This document shows, piece by piece, positions 61,801-64,000 of a DNA stretch of 64,000 bases; the first letter of the stretch is position 1, and every line of letters begins with the position of its first letter. The DNA comes from Cardiocondyla obscurior (Eukaryota > Arthropoda > Insecta > Hymenoptera > Formicidae). The notes under the pieces are model-generated. The model saw nothing but the letters and a program-made list of their open reading frames with translations, did not search any database and was not told the DNA's origin. Made by a program: the position numbers and the translations under genes. Location: contig NC_091883.1 of the NCBI RefSeq assembly GCF_019399895.1, positions 2,770,377-2,834,376 of the forward strand, read 5' to 3'.

Positions 61801-64000
61801 AACTTCAGCCGCCATCTCAAGCTGTTTTCACCATTAAAACGCTCGAAGGCTGCGACAAAAAATTATGCCCCGTCAAGTTTTTCGAAAATAAATGAGATTA
61901 ATTAAGAATCTCATAAAAAAGAAAAAAATAATGAAGAAAGATAAGACGCGGATATTCGAGCGGACGAAATATTTTAAAATAACATCGATGCTTTTAGGAA
62001 TTTTGATAGAGAAACGCACGTTCGTCGCTTCGACGCTGGGCCCCGAGCTGTGTCGCAGTTTCCAGGCGCATAAAATAAATCCATCGGGCATATCGAGCGG
62101 TTGTTATATTTCACTTCGTTGGCGGAACAAAAAGTTCGATGCGTCTCTCGGAAATCTGACGTCTCAATCCGCCTCTGGGATTCTCCTCGTCGATATTCCG
62201 AGCGGTCAATTAAGGCATACCTCCCAGATGTCCCTATCTGGCCCTTCAGCGCGCGCCCGCACGTCGCCGACGACGATAAGTCGTACGAGAAAACAGTATT
62301 ACGCGTCGCGTCTCGGTTCTGCCCCGATGAACGACTCCTTCGAGCTTACGCTTCGATAATCTCTCTTCCTACTCCGCGGACTGTCTCGTTATTTACTCCG
62401 TATTTACCCGCCGGACACGCTCGAAGATACCGATCTGCCGAGATATTCCGCCGAAGGTGAAGAAATCTGACAGAGGCCAGCGAGAAGAAAATCGGGACTC
62501 CTTAACCACCCAAGAAGAAACGTTCGTGATAATTAATACGACCGTCCGACGTATCGAAAGACTCGATCGAGAAATAAATGCTACGTAACTTTACAATTGC
62601 GTCGACGCGCAAATAAATTAAACAGAGATATTCTTTATAAACGCGTAATTTAGATTTTTATTAAATTAAATAGAACAACACGCGGGATTTATTTAATAAT
62701 AAAAATAATAAAGAAACACGCCGAACGATTATCTGGACAGAAATTGATGAGCTACGTAATGAGGTTCAGAAAAGTCTCCTCGCCTGCGCGAAAGTCGGCA
62801 CGATCAAAGCCGAGATCCGCAGACGAGACGAGAAGTCGAGGGGAAGGATAAGTTCCAAAAAATTGCAGCGCCGAGACCTCGCGCGATCCCTCGCTGGAAT
62901 TCCAAAATTTTAATATCCACGCGCAACGTCGCGTCTCCGTTTTGTTCCCTCGCGTACGATAATCCTCGAGGACCTCGGCGCGGGATTATCGGAGCTGCAG
63001 GCTCTTAATAGACGCTTTATTCCGAAACGCGATACACCTTAAAAGCCGAGAACGATAAAGACGACCGATTAATTTACTGCGGCTTCGTAATCCCTTCGAG
63101 ATAAATCCTTCTCTCTCGCCCAGAGACCCTGTCGTCTTCTACTCTTTTCCCTACGTTCTTCAACGGCCTGTTGAGCATCCTTCATCCTTTTTATTTCTCT
63201 CTCGCCGTACAAAAGAAACGAGACGCAGAGGGGCCACGGCGGGAGATTTTACTCCCGCCTAATGGGCCAGAAGGAGATCGACCCGGGGCTTATCATTTTA
63301 ATGGAAACCTTTATGGAGGTCACTTTAGGCGGTATCTCCCCCGTGGCCTGCTACGAATTCTGGGTGGCTGTTGAGCGCGCTAAACAAACCGCACTTTTCA
63401 GGCTGCATAATGCGCAGCCTCCACGCTCTGGTTATTGCGCTAATGGAAAGACACTCTAACTTTGCAGACAATCTTCCCGCCGATCGTGCAAAATTCGTAT
63501 CGCGGAGTGCTATTCAAATGCGGGCCCTAAAAGCCGACCGTAAAAGTAACGTGGCTTTCGGAGAACTCGCCGCGGCATTTGACGTATACGTTTCACCGTC
63601 GATCTAAACATTTCCGTCGAGGCGATTAGCGATCGCGCCGCGCGGAAGCGTTCGGATGGCTTTGCCGAATGTACGATCTCCGAGAAAAAATTGAGGCGCT
63701 TTCGCACGGTCCGTCGTAAATCTCGCGGAAAAAAGAAAATTATATTTATCGTACTCCAGTAAACCACCCACCGTTAGGGGAAAATAAAAAAAAATAATAA
63801 TAATAGTAAGGGAAAAAAAAAAAAAAAAAAATTGTCACGGTGGCAACGTTCGCATTAATTCAAGACATTTGCATCTGAATCAATTCCCGGCTGAAATCTT
63901 ATTCAGGTGCGCGTGATTTTCCCTTTGAAAGCCACGCCACGCTGATTGCCCGATAAATCTTATCGAGGAAACGCCGAAGAGCCCGGCGGAGACGCGACTT
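55848..64000. other. Region upstream of the first visible Egfr exon; probable large first intron, no gene supported
   Basis: 8.2 kb with alternating AT-rich and CpG-rich blocks (notably 56440-56990, 57430-57880, 58740-59390, 60240-61640, 62060-63660) and scattered A/T homopolymers. I looked on the minus strand for an exon with a start codon, hydrophobic signal and a donor leaving one base, and found none that is convincing. The signal-peptide exon may lie beyond the window. Confidence 0.5.

Noticed and set aside
1..64000. CRISPR arrays, rRNA genes or intact tRNA genes
   Set aside because: None seen; the only tRNA-like signals are the two degenerate fragments described, and the window is eukaryotic nuclear DNA.

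Overview
This is an insect nuclear segment with intron-rich genes, GT/AG splice sites, poly-A/poly-T and purine tracts, and CpG-rich blocks alternating with AT-rich stretches. The proteins are closest in my recollection to insect receptors and ligands (jelly belly, baboon, Egfr). The CpG-rich texture fits a hymenopteran such as an ant or bee, but the species is an inference. I joined exons by hand, requiring splice consensus and matching codon phase at every junction.

Layout: 1-5827 is CpG- and purine-rich 5' flank. 5828-10441 (+) is a jelly belly (jeb) orthologue in three coding exons. 12430-16306 (-) is an eight-exon gene for a basic, Asn/Lys/Ser-rich protein of about 990 residues that I do not recognise. 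It converges on jeb and diverges from 17734-20129 (+), a complete UDP-glucose 6-dehydrogenase (sugarless). 22247-40657 (+) is a baboon-type activin/TGF-beta type I receptor with three alternative ectodomain exons at 28912, 30836 and 34302. 40658-49994 is a long non-coding stretch between convergent genes. 49995-55847 (-) is Egfr from the first L domain to the stop codon. Its signal-peptide exon is not seen. 55848-64000 is GC-variable sequence with no gene I can support, probably the large first intron or upstream region of Egfr.

Four of the five genes work in cell-cell signalling: Jeb (secreted Alk ligand), Sgl (UDP-glucuronate for the glycosaminoglycans that act as growth-factor co-receptors), Babo (activin/Smad2 branch) and Egfr (Ras/MAPK). 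No operon-like relation is implied, but the neighbourhood is notable.

The best observation is the babo cassette. The three exons share phases, each supplies the second half of the ligand-binding three-finger domain, and their lengths (158, 158, 209 nt, all 2 mod 3) mean that only inclusion of exactly one keeps the frame. Secondary observations are a 3 x 63-bp tandem array abutting a splice donor in an Egfr intron, two tRNA-derived SINE-like fragments, a 44-bp tandem repeat beside TATA and CCAAT motifs at 46.5 kb, and a candidate cryptic cysteine exon in a babo intron.
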